A DNA stretch of 64,000 bases. Source: Thalassobacillus sp043497085. Lineage in GTDB: Bacteria; Bacillota; Bacilli; Bacillales; Halobacillaceae. The notes beneath the pieces are model-generated. The model was given only the letters and a program-made list of their open reading frames with translations. It ran no database searches and had not been told where the DNA came from. Location: assembly GCA_043497085.1 (NCBI GenBank), contig JBIEKI010000005.1; one strand, 5' to 3'. Shown here piece by piece: positions 43,038 through 51,511 of this stretch (within the stretch, counting starts at the first letter, position 1; the number at the start of each line of letters is the position of its first letter). The position numbers and the translations under genes are program-made.

Positions 43038-43823
43038 GTGAGAGACCAAAAAAGTATAAAAAAACCAATTATTAGATACGATGAGGGAGAGTTCCAATCT
43101 GTTGAAGATGACATCGTTACGGAGTTCCCATTGACGATTTATATTAATGATGAGGAATTCGCTACAATGGTCTGTACCCCTGCTCACCTCGAAGAAATGG
43201 TGATCGGATTTTTGGCATCAGAGGGTGTCATTCGGTTTCGCAGGGATATTCTAAATTTCCAAATTGATGAAGAACAAGGCTTTGCCTATATTGAAATAGA
43301 GGGAACCATCAATACACAACGTGATTTTTCTAAACGATTCATCGGTTCCTGTTGCGGGAAGAGCAGACAGTTTTATTTTCAAAATGATGTCAAGACCACC
43401 AAGACCTCTACCTCAACTACTACCATATCAGCGGCTCAATGCATTAAACTGATGGATATGATGCAAGCGACCAGTCATGTATTCAAAGGAACTGGCGGTG
43501 TTCATAACGCAGCCATTTGCACCAGCGAAGAAATGATCGTCGGCAGAGCTGATATTGGCAGACACAATGCGCTGGACAAATTATATGGGCATTGCCTGTT
43601 GAATAAAATTTCCGTTCGCGACAAGGTTCTTGTGTTCAGCGGTAGAATTTCTTCCGAAGTTCTGACGAAAGCAGCCAAAATCGGAGTAGGAATCGTGCTA
43701 TCGAAATCTGCCCCGACAGATTTAGCGATTGAACTAGCTAATGATTTGAACATCACTGCTGTAGGATTTATCCGTGGCGGTTCCTTTAATGTTTATACAC
43801 ACCCCAAACGTATCACCCATTAA
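43038..43823 (+). CDS. fdhD: formate dehydrogenase accessory sulfurtransferase FdhD
   Basis: The 261-aa protein has FdhD features: the flexible catalytic loop GSCCGKSRQ (about residues 107-115), GTGGVHNAA, and GRADIGRHNALDKLYG. FdhD moves sulfur from a cysteine desulfurase to the molybdenum cofactor of formate dehydrogenase. GAGGTG lies six bases before the GTG at 43038; a GTG three codons earlier overlaps that site. It is divergent from the formate-module genes. Length matches Bacillus FdhD. Confidence 0.93.
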   Translation: MRDQKSIKKPIIRYDEGEFQSVEDDIVTEFPLTIYINDEEFATMVCTPAHLEEMVIGFLASEGVIRFRRDILNFQIDEEQGFAYIEIEGTINTQRDFSKRFIGSCCGKSRQFYFQNDVKTTKTSTSTTTISAAQCIKLMDMMQATSHVFKGTGGVHNAAICTSEEMIVGRADIGRHNALDKLYGHCLLNKISVRDKVLVFSGRISSEVLTKAAKIGVGIVLSKSAPTDLAIELANDLNITAVGFIRGGSFNVYTHPKRITH

Positions 43824-43847
43824 AAAAACACCTTTACTATCCACTAC

Positions 43848-43874
43848 AAGGCAGCGTAATCGCTGCCTTTTTTT
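43848..43874 (+). terminator. terminator of fdhD
   Basis: AAGGCAGCG (43848-43856) pairs with CGCTGCCTT (43861-43869), followed by T5. Confidence 0.9.
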
Positions 43875-43971
43875 GTTTCCCCAAAACTGAATTTTCCTTA
43901 AAGAGAGTAAAAAAATTTAAAATGCAAACATTAAAAAATGCTTCAATTCAAATGGAGATGGAGGTGAAACG

Positions 43972-44304
43972 ATGAAAAAGAAATGGATCATCTTAACTAT
44001 GTCTTTCGCTATCTCGACTGGTGTTTTAACTGGATGCAATATGGATGACAACGAGATGAACGAACAGCCTGAGGATATTGATTACAATCCGGTTCGTTAT
44101 GACAACAGGGATAATGACATGAGAGATAACGATATGAGAGACAACGACCTGAGAGATAACGACATGAACAACAACCAGGGGCCGGATATGGACACTGACC
44201 CTCGTGATGTAAGGGAGCCTGGTGAGCCTGACACACCTAATAACATGGATGAAGAAGAACCAGATCCGGACGAAGAACCGTCAGAAGAACGTCGTGGTCA
44301 ATAA
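43972..44304 (+). CDS. acidic lipoprotein with RDNDM repeats, 110 aa
   Basis: A signal peptide with lipobox LTGC (Cys22) is followed by a hydrophilic, very acidic chain. Residues about 43-67 hold four to five tandem five-residue units (RDNDM, RDNDM, RDNDL, RDNDM), encoded by near-identical 15-bp DNA repeats at about 44104-44168. The tail is rich in Asp, Glu and Pro. GGAGATGGAGG lies before the ATG. It would be an anchored, unfolded, anionic surface protein, possibly metal-binding; function unknown. Confidence 0.7.
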   Translation: MKKKWIILTMSFAISTGVLTGCNMDDNEMNEQPEDIDYNPVRYDNRDNDMRDNDMRDNDLRDNDMNNNQGPDMDTDPRDVREPGEPDTPNNMDEEEPDPDEEPSEERRGQ

Positions 44305-44310
44305 CCAAAT

Positions 44311-44338
44311 AAGAGCAGCGGCTTAATCCGCTGCTCTT
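44311..44338 (+). terminator. hairpin after the RDNDM lipoprotein gene
   Basis: AAGAGCAGCGG (44311-44321) is the exact inverse of 44328-44338; only a weak T-run follows. Confidence 0.65.
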
Positions 44339-44429
44339 ACCATATTCCCCAGGAAATTCACTCGCCGAACTGCCATACACTATGGCTTAGATTGCCATAC
44401 CGGTAACTTCTATGCGCTAATTTGGCACT

Positions 44430-44660
44430 TTGTTCGTCATCGGCCGCTCCCATTGCATAAAAAATCGGTATAGAATTTCCACCCGTTTTCTGGAAGGAAA
44501 GGTTTTTGCCCAGCAAGGAGAAGATTCTTATATTTTAGAGGAAGGGGATTCATTCAGTTGGAACGCAAGCGTACCCCATTTTGTGAAAAATATTGGCGAC
44601 GAACCAGCAGTGGTGTTGATTGCGCAGTACACGGATATAGAACTGGAAGATAAACTATAA
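44430..44660 (+). pseudogene. cupin-domain fragment (C-terminus of a regulator)
   Basis: The last 55 residues (LEGKVFAQQGEDSYILEEGD, then SVPHFVKNIGDEPAVVLI) match the C-terminal cupin half of HTH-cupin regulators, which are usually about 180 aa. No helix-turn-helix, ribosome site or plausible start precedes it, and the DNA upstream to 44340 has no matching frame. It is most likely a decayed remnant. The 44661-44787 stretch holds nothing recognisable. Confidence 0.6.
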
Positions 44661-44787
44661 TGACACGTTCAATCAGAGCCTGTTCCAAACAAAAAAAAGC
44701 GGATTCGCTGCTTAGGTCAAACGATTGAAATGGCTGTGATTTTGATAACTGTCACAGCATTAAGCTTTTACCCATCAACATAGAAAG

Positions 44788-44817
44788 CACCCAAACCTAA
44801 CGTTTTAGGTCTGGGTG
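44788..44817 (-). terminator. terminator of the 205-aa lipoprotein gene
   Basis: CACCCA-A-ACCTAA pairs with TTAGGT-C-TGGGTG across a short loop; it lies 15 bp past the stop. Confidence 0.65.
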
Positions 44818-44831
44818 TGATTGGTTAATAG

Positions 44832-45449
44832 TTAATTTGCATCTGCTCTTTCTTCTATTTTAATTTTCAGTAGTAACACTGTGTGATCTTCTTTAATCAT
44901 TTCTTCAATAGATCCTTTGCTTTGAAAATCCTGTACCTGGATAGAGCCTTCTGTAGAAGACTGCCTGTAACCTCCTAAAACCATTGTTTCACCCAGTTTC
45001 AGTTCCACTTTTTCCTCTCCAATGGCGTACCCCCATGCACTTGGAAGTTCAGGCTTGAAACCTTGAGTCATTTTTCTTGGGGATTGGGACGATCCAGGAG
45101 CATAAAGGAAAACGGAAGGTTCTTCTAAATGAGGACTGATGATGCCAAAGCCTAATTGTCCTTCTTTCACTTCTTTAGGGCTCATCCCATAAGACAACTG
45201 CGTGACAGGCTCTGATTCTTTCTCCCCTTCTTCATACCTTTCCACCCATAGAGTCACCCATCTTTTATCGGCCTCAGGTAAATAAAATTCAAAATCCCAC
45301 AGCATCCCTAAATTCAAGCCTTTAAATGTATTTCTGTAATCTGAATCAGGTGTTTTGGCTATGGTCGCTGGGGTTTCATTATCTTTTGCGCATCCAGCAC
45401 TTATCAGCAACAGAAATATCAACGTAGATAGCAAGTAAAGTCTTTTCAT
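44832..45449 (-). CDS. putative lipoprotein, 205 aa
   Basis: A signal peptide ends with lipobox ISAGC (Cys20). The mature part alternates beta-prone strands with acidic loops (LWVERYEEGEKESEPV, LGGYRQSSTEG), with no cysteine beyond Cys20. It is followed by a terminator and preceded by two tiny membrane protein genes on the same strand. No family recognised. Confidence 0.7.
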   Translation of the reverse strand: MKRLYLLSTLIFLLLISAGCAKDNETPATIAKTPDSDYRNTFKGLNLGMLWDFEFYLPEADKRWVTLWVERYEEGEKESEPVTQLSYGMSPKEVKEGQLGFGIISPHLEEPSVFLYAPGSSQSPRKMTQGFKPELPSAWGYAIGEEKVELKLGETMVLGGYRQSSTEGSIQVQDFQSKGSIEEMIKEDHTVLLLKIKIEERADAN

Positions 45450-45464
45450 CCTATATCCTTTCTG

Positions 45465-45620
45465 TCAGGCTTTTCTTTCTAACTGCTTCACTTTGTTTTC
45501 AAGTTCATAGACCTTTTGCTGCAATTCTTTATTAGGTTCAGTGATTTTTTGACCCAAAATAACAATAAAACTGATAACCGCGACGATTCCTCCACCTATC
45601 GCAACAAGGGAAAATATCAT
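45465..45620 (-). CDS. tiny membrane protein with coiled coil, 51 aa
   Basis: The frame encodes MIFSLVAIGGGIVAVISFIV, one membrane helix, then a charged coiled coil (KELQQKVYELENKVKQLERK). The ribosome site AGGAG is 21 bases from the ATG at 45620, but only 9 bases from an in-frame ATT at 45632 that would add ILDL. Either a distant site or a non-AUG start is implied. The fold pattern (anchor plus coiled coil) is convincing as a real small protein. Confidence 0.55.
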   Translation of the reverse strand: MIFSLVAIGGGIVAVISFIVILGQKITEPNKELQQKVYELENKVKQLERKA

Positions 45621-45676
45621 AAGATCTAAAATGAAAAATCACTCCTGACAATTTCATCATGATTGTTACTAGGCAA

Positions 45677-45898
45677 TCAGTTAAGAAAGAAACTTACTAG
45701 TACACTTAGAAACATCAACACAACACAGCCGATAATAAAGTAGCCTATATAACGTACCCCTCTGGGCAACTGATTCAGATTTGCGCGCTTTGTCGGATAG
45801 CCTTCATGTTTTGATAAGTGTTCCATAGCATCATTGATTGGCCGATCTTCTTTTTTATAAGAAATAATAACCCCTCCCTTTTTATAATCGTTTTTCAA
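45677..45898 (-). CDS. small C-terminally anchored membrane protein, about 60-73 aa
   Basis: The C-terminus holds one membrane helix (YIGYFIIGCVVLMFLSVLVS); the N-terminal part is charged (KKEDRPINDAMEHLSKHEGY). The only standard start in the open frame near the N-terminus is a TTG at 45898, inside the end of the preceding gene and without a ribosome site; a strong GGGAGGGG lies instead a few bases before two in-frame ATT codons (about 45869-45864). The true start is therefore uncertain. Confidence 0.55.
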   Translation of the reverse strand: MKNDYKKGGVIISYKKEDRPINDAMEHLSKHEGYPTKRANLNQLPRGVRYIGYFIIGCVVLMFLSVLVSFFLN

Positions 45899-46901
45899 TG
45901 GCTTTCATTACATCAAACGGACCATTTTCTTTATTGGAAGGAACAGCAAGTTTTATGCCTTTTTCCGGGTAGACAGCTGAATGAAAGCTGACTCCTGGAT
46001 CATATCCCATTACATGATATTTAAAGATCTTAGCATTTTTCCTATTTATCCATACGCCATAACCATAATCGACATCTGCATCAACATTTACTTGAGGTTC
46101 TAATAAGTATGAAGTGGTTTCTTTACTTAACAGCTCGTTATTGAAAAGTGCCTCCCACAGCTTGATCATGTCCTGAGCAGTTACAAAAGCCCCTCCGTCG
46201 GCGCCTCCTTTGACTGGAACAGAATAAATGTTAGTCCTCCAGGTCCCACCATCCGGGTTGTCTATGTATCCCAATGCTGTGTTTTCAGGTAGCTGGTCCA
46301 AGGAAAAATATCCGGAATCTCTCATTCCGCATTTCTTAAAAATTTCTGTTTCGATAAAGTCTGTAAAACTTTTGCCTGTCTGTTGTTCGATGATTAATCC
46401 CAGCGTGATATAGCCAGCGTTGTTGTAATGAAACCTTTCACCAGGTGAAAACTTCATTTCGTTATTTTGAAATAAAGGAAGGAAATCATGCAGACTTGTC
46501 ATTTCATAAACCGGCCGGTCTTTCCATAACTCTTCGAAGTCTTCCATTTCCTCCTCATCAAAATAATCGGGGATACCTGAGGTATGAGTCAAAAGATGAT
46601 GGATGGTGATGTTTTCATCAAAATTGGGAAAGTCGACTTTCAGGCACTCTTGTAATTTAGTATTAAAGGAGATGACTCCTGTTTCGACCAGTTGGCAAAT
46701 GCCTATTGCGGTGAACAATTTACAGCCAGAAGCTATCCCGAATCGAGTATGGACGGTATTGGCCAGTCTTTCTGATCTGTGTGCCAAGCCATAAGCCGAT
46801 TGGAAAATAACCTCATCTCTGTCTTTTATGTACACTACACCTGAGAAATCAACAGTTTTGACAATACCTTCGATAACTTTGTTTAATTCAGCTTTTTCCA
46901 T
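45882..46901 (-). CDS. serine hydrolase of the class C beta-lactamase fold
   Basis: The 339-aa protein has the catalytic SxxK motif S58-G-C-K61, the YxN motif Y159-N-N161 and a third H-x-x-G-type motif near HVMGYDPG. There is no signal peptide, so it is probably a cytoplasmic esterase or peptidase rather than a resistance enzyme. GAGGAGC precedes the ATG. It follows the RDD gene by 17 bp. Confidence 0.85.
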   Translation of the reverse strand: MEKAELNKVIEGIVKTVDFSGVVYIKDRDEVIFQSAYGLAHRSERLANTVHTRFGIASGCKLFTAIGICQLVETGVISFNTKLQECLKVDFPNFDENITIHHLLTHTSGIPDYFDEEEMEDFEELWKDRPVYEMTSLHDFLPLFQNNEMKFSPGERFHYNNAGYITLGLIIEQQTGKSFTDFIETEIFKKCGMRDSGYFSLDQLPENTALGYIDNPDGGTWRTNIYSVPVKGGADGGAFVTAQDMIKLWEALFNNELLSKETTSYLLEPQVNVDADVDYGYGVWINRKNAKIFKYHVMGYDPGVSFHSAVYPEKGIKLAVPSNKENGPFDVMKAIEKRL

Positions 46902-46918
46902 TTATGATAGCTCCTCAC

Positions 46919-47392
46919 TTAAAATACGTCTTTATAGGCCCAGCGGTTAGGATTGGATGGTTTATACTTCTTTATTTCTTTGTAGACAAAAGTCCCGGCC
47001 ATTAAATCATGCAAGGCTCGCTTATCCTCTCTGGCTATAACCATAACGATGCTAACGAGAGTAGTTAATCCGAAAGTAAGATATCCCAACCCATATTTCC
47101 CAATACATTCCCGTATGAACATATCCCATAACGAAACATGTTGCCCGTTTGTTTTCATCACTTTTATTCCTACGATCCTTTTACCCACGATATAGCCGCC
47201 CCATATTACTGGTACAATCGTCAGGTAGGAGACATAGGCGATATTCCATGCCATTCCCTGCGTAAAATCCATAGCAAATTTGCCTGTAATCGTTTTCAGA
47301 GATAAGGCAATGATCATACTCAAAATCATGAAATCCAGTAAATCCGCACCTAGCCGCTTGCCAAAACCAGCCCTTTCCGTTGCAAAATTCAA
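46919..47392 (-). CDS. RDD-family membrane protein
   Basis: The 157-aa protein has the RDD pattern: RLGADLLDFMIL near residue 13, four membrane segments, and AREDKRALHDLMAGT before the tail. RDD proteins are small membrane proteins, some acting as Na+/H+ antiporter-like transporters; role here unknown. Its TTG start directly follows the TAG of the GNAT gene (coupled translation). Confidence 0.85.
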   Translation of the reverse strand: MNFATERAGFGKRLGADLLDFMILSMIIALSLKTITGKFAMDFTQGMAWNIAYVSYLTIVPVIWGGYIVGKRIVGIKVMKTNGQHVSLWDMFIRECIGKYGLGYLTFGLTTLVSIVMVIAREDKRALHDLMAGTFVYKEIKKYKPSNPNRWAYKDVF

Positions 47393-47962
47393 CTAATCCC
47401 GCCCCCTCATTTGCAGCTCTTCCCATTCATTTCTCATAACCCCCATTTTAATGGCATCATAGTAGACGCCATCGACCATGCGCGCTTGCCTGATTCTAGC
47501 TTCTTCTTTCATTCCTATTTTTTCAGCAACTTTGATCATTCTGCTATTTCCTGACCACGTAGACATCCCTAAGCGGTGTATGTCAGTAGATTGAAAGAGA
47601 TAATCAATCCAGCGGCTGTATGCTTCAGAGCCGTAACCACCGTTCCAATATTTTTTATCATAGATGACAATCCCTGTTTCTAACCAGTTCGTATTTTTAT
47701 CCACCCAATAGGAGCCTACTGTCCCTATCAACTGATCCTCTACTGTAATAATCAATGTATTTGGAACAGAGGAAAATATGTAATAATCTTGCTCCCAACT
47801 TTCCCTGTACTCTTTCATCGTCAATTTTGGTTCCGGGATATAAGGCCCATTCCACTTTTTAGCTGCCTGCTCTGTTTCTTCATATTTCCAGAAAAATAAT
47901 TCATCAATGTGTTGTTCTGTAGCTTCTGTAAGTGTAATTTTATCTCCGTTTATTTCTACCAT
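47393..47962 (-). CDS. GNAT acetyltransferase (RimJ/RimL-like)
   Basis: The 189-aa protein has a GNAT core: beta-4 ETGIVIYDKKYWNGGYGSEA with the acetyl-CoA loop, then RLGMSTWSGNSRMIKVAEKIGM. It would acetylate a protein N-terminus or a small molecule. AAAGGAGAAGG precedes the ATG, and the RDD gene follows without a gap. Confidence 0.88.
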   Translation of the reverse strand: MVEINGDKITLTEATEQHIDELFFWKYEETEQAAKKWNGPYIPEPKLTMKEYRESWEQDYYIFSSVPNTLIITVEDQLIGTVGSYWVDKNTNWLETGIVIYDKKYWNGGYGSEAYSRWIDYLFQSTDIHRLGMSTWSGNSRMIKVAEKIGMKEEARIRQARMVDGVYYDAIKMGVMRNEWEELQMRGRD

Positions 47963-48100
47963 TTTTTTAACCTTCTCCTTTAATCGGAATCAATCGTAGT
48001 TTATAGTAATCAATCGTGTCCTGTAAGTCCCTGTGTCAAATTCAAATTGGTGACTCTTTTTAAAAACAGAGGCTATATTTGACAGCCTACTCGCCACTAA

Positions 48101-48137
48101 TACCAATTATTTCAAAATCAGAAGATTAAAACAATAC
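48101..48137 (-). repeat. 37-bp near-identical repeat, copy 2
   Basis: Matches 94-130 with two mismatches; on the minus strand it again gives TTGTTT, 17 bp, AATAAT. It lies about 140 bp before the GNAT gene start and just after the terminator of the nucleotidyltransferase gene. Confidence 0.55.
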
Positions 48138-48147
48138 TTTATCTAAT

Positions 48148-48182
48148 AATAAAAGACGCCTTCCCAATTCTGAGAAGCGTCT
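48148..48182 (-). terminator. terminator of the 240-aa nucleotidyltransferase gene
   Basis: AGACGC (48154-48159) pairs with GCGTCT (48177-48182), extended by CTTC/GAAG with a bulge; T-rich sequence follows on the minus strand. Confidence 0.65.
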
Positions 48183-48198
48183 CTCTATAACTTATGAT

Positions 48199-48921
48199 TC
48201 AATCATTTTTTCCTAATGAGAACCCTTCAAACAACCGTCCTCCATAAGGCTCCAATATCTCATCCACTAATCGAATAATGCTACTTTTATCGCCTGTTTG
48301 ATAGAAAACATCAAATACCTTTATAAACTTCTTAGCAAATCGTTCATCATAGTTTTTCAGCGCTCGCACGGTCCATTTGGATGTGCCAATCCACCTTCGG
48401 TTTGTACGTAAAACGAATTCACTTACCAGCTCAGCCAGGGTATTAGCTATGAATAACTGTTCATCCCTTCGAGAGCTGCCGATTAAATCTTCCAGTGCAT
48501 CTGTAATGAAATAACGTTTCATTTCAATTGTTTTTGCAGACCATTCTTCTGGTCCTTTTTCTAATAAAGTTTGAGCCTCTTGCTTAATAGGTACGATTAT
48601 CCCTTCATCTTTCAAAATAAATCCTTCAACCACCATCCGCGGCAAGGATGGTCTTGCTCTTTGGCAATCACTCTTAAAATATTGTCTATAAGAAGTTAAG
48701 TTATGTACGAAAACTTCGATCCGCCAATCAAATTCAATTAATGACTCCCGATATGAGGAAGAAATCGTACGATCGAATATGATTATATCGAGGTCTGAAG
48801 TTTCTGTAACTTCACCCCGTACAACACTACCTGCTAATAAGGCACCTTTACAATCAGGATAATATTTTTCTATAAACTTATGCGCTGCCTTTACCGGATT
48901 CAGCTTTTTATATGGTTTCAT
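48199..48921 (-). CDS. nucleotidyltransferase-fold protein, 240 aa
   Basis: The N-terminal nucleotidyltransferase core has GSVVRGEVTETSDLDI (residues about 32-47) with the paired Asp metal ligands, as in aminoglycoside adenylyltransferase-like and MNT-type proteins. The rest is helical. It may nucleotidylate a small molecule or protein. No HEPN toxin partner is adjacent. Substrate unknown. Confidence 0.8.
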   Translation of the reverse strand: MKPYKKLNPVKAAHKFIEKYYPDCKGALLAGSVVRGEVTETSDLDIIIFDRTISSSYRESLIEFDWRIEVFVHNLTSYRQYFKSDCQRARPSLPRMVVEGFILKDEGIIVPIKQEAQTLLEKGPEEWSAKTIEMKRYFITDALEDLIGSSRRDEQLFIANTLAELVSEFVLRTNRRWIGTSKWTVRALKNYDERFAKKFIKVFDVFYQTGDKSSIIRLVDEILEPYGGRLFEGFSLGKND

Positions 48922-48954
48922 TCGCTTCTCCTAATCCACGTTTTCCAAAAAATA

Positions 48955-49332
48955 TTATAATAATGTCTTTTCAATGATACGTTTTGCTCGGTAGTCCATT
49001 ATTTCTGGCAAGTCATTCAATGGAAAATACTTGAGTGCTAAACTTTCACCATCTTCCATTACTAATTCTCCATATGTGTTTATCGCCTCGTATACCCCAA
49101 TGACATTGTAAACCTCATCCCCATTTGGATACTTGAAATAATAGTCCTCACCGGACAGCAGATTTCTGAACTGTAATTCTTCCGCCTGCAAGCCAGTTTC
49201 TTCTAATAATTCCCGCCTGGCTGTCTGCTCCAGGCTTTCTCCTGGCTCCATGTTTCCACCAGGCAATCCCCATTCCTTTGTATCGGAGCGGTGCTGCAGT
49301 AATAACTCTTGAGCACCATTGAATACAAACAA
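48955..49332 (-). CDS. Nudix hydrolase with uncertain N-terminus
   Basis: A full Nudix box is present (GGNMEPGESLEQTARRELLEETG, here named in part). The first standard start is a TTG at 49332, giving 125 aa. Upstream, the same frame reads on through DYTKEIRKLIGTRPLILPGS (to 49395), exactly the N-terminus expected for this subfamily, but with no ATG, GTG or TTG; the best ribosome site, AAGGAAG, is followed by ATC at 49401. So the true start is either non-standard or mutated. Confidence 0.75.
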   Translation of the reverse strand: MFVFNGAQELLLQHRSDTKEWGLPGGNMEPGESLEQTARRELLEETGLQAEELQFRNLLSGEDYYFKYPNGDEVYNVIGVYEAINTYGELVMEDGESLALKYFPLNDLPEIMDYRAKRIIEKTLL

Positions 49333-49462
49333 GGTAGAGCCAGGTAAAATTAGCGGTCTGGTTCCAATTAGTTTTCTTATTTCCTTAGTGTAGTCAAAGA
49401 TAAAAACACTTCCTTCTTATATGTATCACGGTTTTCAAATTCATCAAACCTCTGGATCACCT

Positions 49463-50242
49463 TTAGCATAAATCTTCCCCCATAAATGTGTCCATCATCA
49501 ATTGAAGAAAAGGAATTGTTTGGGTATCTGATTTTATCTGGGATCGAATCCATTCGAATTCATCATTCAATAACTTAGTAATTCCTTGAACAGCCACTGC
49601 ATGAGAGGAAGGAGTCACTGTTTCATATATACGTTCATATCTATCCAGCTTCTCGCTGGGCAAAAATTCATGTACAGCCTTCAATCCCAGCAAGGCCCGG
49701 TCTGGTGCATAGTGATGTAACAACACATAAGACAGGTGTCTCATAACATAGCGCAGCATTTCTACTGCCCAGGTAAGATTCCCTCGTTCAGCGGCCTTCT
49801 TATACTGAAAAAGGAACCATGCTGTATCGAGCACATGATCATGGAACTCATCTTCGCTCAATGTCAAATGCTGCTTAGACTCATAGCTTTCCATCACACC
49901 TTCCGGATCGAACAGTACTGTGAAATAATCTTTACTTTGTATGTTTTTTTCTGTCACGGTAAATAAGTCAATATGCAGCCAATCCTCGTAAACTGCTATT
50001 ATCTGCGGAGCTATGATAAAAATATCGTCATAAAAGATGATTTCTTTGTAGGCTTTTAAATGTTCCAAACGACGTAATAGAAATTCTTTTTCTTCACCTC
50101 CTTTAACAAGACAATATAAATCCACATCGGAATGCTCATCATGTTCCCCTCTGCCCATCGACCCTTTTAAAAATATACTCTTCACGCTGGAGTCCCTTTT
50201 CAAACTCTCAACGATCTTCTTTACCGCAATTTCCTGTCTCAT
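49463..50242 (-). CDS. nucleotidyltransferase-fold protein, 259 aa
   Basis: The nucleotidyltransferase motif GSMGRGEHDEHSDVDLY (residues about 27-43) has the catalytic Asp pair. The C-terminal half is helical (HEPN-like layout). It resembles aminoglycoside nucleotidyltransferase-like proteins of Bacillaceae. Monocistronic, with an ATG after CAGGAGAT. Substrate unknown. Confidence 0.8.
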   Translation of the reverse strand: MRQEIAVKKIVESLKRDSSVKSIFLKGSMGRGEHDEHSDVDLYCLVKGGEEKEFLLRRLEHLKAYKEIIFYDDIFIIAPQIIAVYEDWLHIDLFTVTEKNIQSKDYFTVLFDPEGVMESYESKQHLTLSEDEFHDHVLDTAWFLFQYKKAAERGNLTWAVEMLRYVMRHLSYVLLHHYAPDRALLGLKAVHEFLPSEKLDRYERIYETVTPSSHAVAVQGITKLLNDEFEWIRSQIKSDTQTIPFLQLMMDTFMGEDLC

Positions 50243-50329
50243 CTCCTGCCCCCTATGACGAAAATAAAATATTACGTCATTGTACCGATAATTTCCTGAT
50301 TTTTCAACAACCTTTTCCTACTTAAAAAG

Positions 50330-50356
50330 CCCTCTGCAAAGGCAAAGGGTTTTTAG
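50330..50356. terminator. terminator-like hairpin without an obvious gene
   Basis: CCCTCTGC (50330-50337) and GCAAAGGG (50342-50349) pair with one mismatch, with A and T runs at the two sides. No gene ends here on either strand, so it may be left from a lost gene. Confidence 0.5.
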
Positions 50357-50434
50357 GAACTGTTCAACATATTTTTTATTTTTTGCAAAACCTATGAAGT
50401 TCTTCACAAGCTTCTTTTTACCCAGTAACAATCA

Positions 50435-50462
50435 TTGCATTATAATCAAAATAAGTTATACT
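50435..50462 (+). promoter_or_regulatory. promoter of the 55-aa protein gene
   Basis: TTGCAT, a 16-bp spacer and TATACT precede the TTG start of the small gene by about 40 bp. Confidence 0.5.
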
Positions 50463-50500
50463 TAAGTTATACAAAAACTATACATCAGGGGTTGTTAATT

Positions 50501-50668
50501 TTGTACAAACTTGTAAGGAATCATTCCAGTAAGACAGAAATATTGAAAAACCCATTGGATCAAACAGTTAAGATTTTTGACGATTATAGTGAAGCCAAAC
50601 ATTTAGCCGAAAAATTGAATGCTTATATGAAAGATAACCTGCTTTGGAAAGTTACCAGTTATTATTGA
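50501..50668 (+). CDS. small protein, 55 aa
   Basis: The frame from TTG (50501) encodes a soluble peptide with YKLVRNHSSKTEILKNP and FDDYSEAKHLAEKLNAY. AGGGG lies before the TTG, a promoter upstream and a terminator hairpin 14 bp after the stop, so it is a complete small transcription unit. I know no function for it. Confidence 0.6.
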   Translation: MYKLVRNHSSKTEILKNPLDQTVKIFDDYSEAKHLAEKLNAYMKDNLLWKVTSYY

Positions 50669-50681
50669 AGATCCATTAGAA

Positions 50682-50706
50682 AAAGCCCTCCGGAAGGGAG
50701 AGCTTT
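50682..50706 (+). terminator. terminator of the 55-aa protein gene
   Basis: AAAGCcCTCC pairs with GGGAGaGCTTT across a four-base loop, followed by CTCT. Confidence 0.6.
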
Positions 50707-50837
50707 CTCTATGAATGTTATACACAAGGTGTGGTCGGAGTGTGATTTAATACGGGCATCGTACTGTTATGGTATGAGAAAAATTCATTACTGACTAAAC
50801 CTATTAATCATATTTTAGAAAATATTCAGGAAGTGAT

Positions 50838-51377
50838 CTAAGATGGCCTGTCATTCTCCCTTTGTAAACTTTCCAGATAAGACTCAATTTCATGTTTGCT
50901 TTTTAAAGTGATGATATCTTTTATATGCTCTTGTGATTGAAGAGCATACATCCTTTCCTTCATAATCCTTTTACGAGGTTTGTATGTGGTATAGATATAT
51001 TTAAGGAACTCCCAATCTAATTTCTCCTTACACCCTTCCCCCATGTCAGGCCGCGTTTTTCCAATATTCATCAACCACCGTTTAACTGCACGATAAAGGC
51101 AAACATTACGTGGGAGTTCCAGATAAATAATGGTATCCGCGCATTCCGTTCGAATATCAAAGGTTTTGCTATAATTTCCTTCGATAATCCAGGTTTTTTC
51201 CTTAAGAATGTCTCGCTGCGCCTCCTTAAACTCTTCCAATGATGCCTCCACCCAGCCCGGCTTCCAATACAATGCATCCAAATGGTAGACATTAATTTGC
51301 AACGCTTCTCCCATTTTTCGCGCAAAAGTAGACTTCCCTACCCCTGCTGAGACCCCTAAAACCATAATTCGTTTCAA
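50838..51377 (-). CDS. P-loop kinase, FlaR/topology-modulation-like
   Basis: The 179-aa protein has the Walker A motif GVSAGVGKST at residues 8-17, HLDALYWKPGW and a lid-type Arg region (RPDMGEG, YKPRKR). This is the pattern of the DNA topology modulation protein FlaR and related adenylate-kinase-like proteins. It probably phosphorylates a nucleotide or small molecule; substrate unknown. Monocistronic. Confidence 0.82.
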   Translation of the reverse strand: MKRIMVLGVSAGVGKSTFARKMGEALQINVYHLDALYWKPGWVEASLEEFKEAQRDILKEKTWIIEGNYSKTFDIRTECADTIIYLELPRNVCLYRAVKRWLMNIGKTRPDMGEGCKEKLDWEFLKYIYTTYKPRKRIMKERMYALQSQEHIKDIITLKSKHEIESYLESLQRENDRPS

Positions 51378-51511
51378 GTTCCCCCACCTCCATTTTCAAC
51401 TATTAGCCATGTTCCTCATTACTGAATTAAGAGCCTCCTGTTTATTACAGGAACGCTTTTTGTATGCTTGGACGTCCGACAGAATGATAGAGCCTATATA
51501 AGCACACAAAC

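Noticed and set aside
48199..50242. MNT/HEPN toxin-antitoxin pair
   Set aside because: Both genes carry the nucleotidyltransferase motif, are separated by a Nudix gene, and no adjacent HEPN-only protein is present.
51425..51465. Terminator hairpin between the FlaR-like kinase and the GNAT gene
   Set aside because: The T-run lies on the plus-strand side, where no gene ends; support is too weak for a feature.
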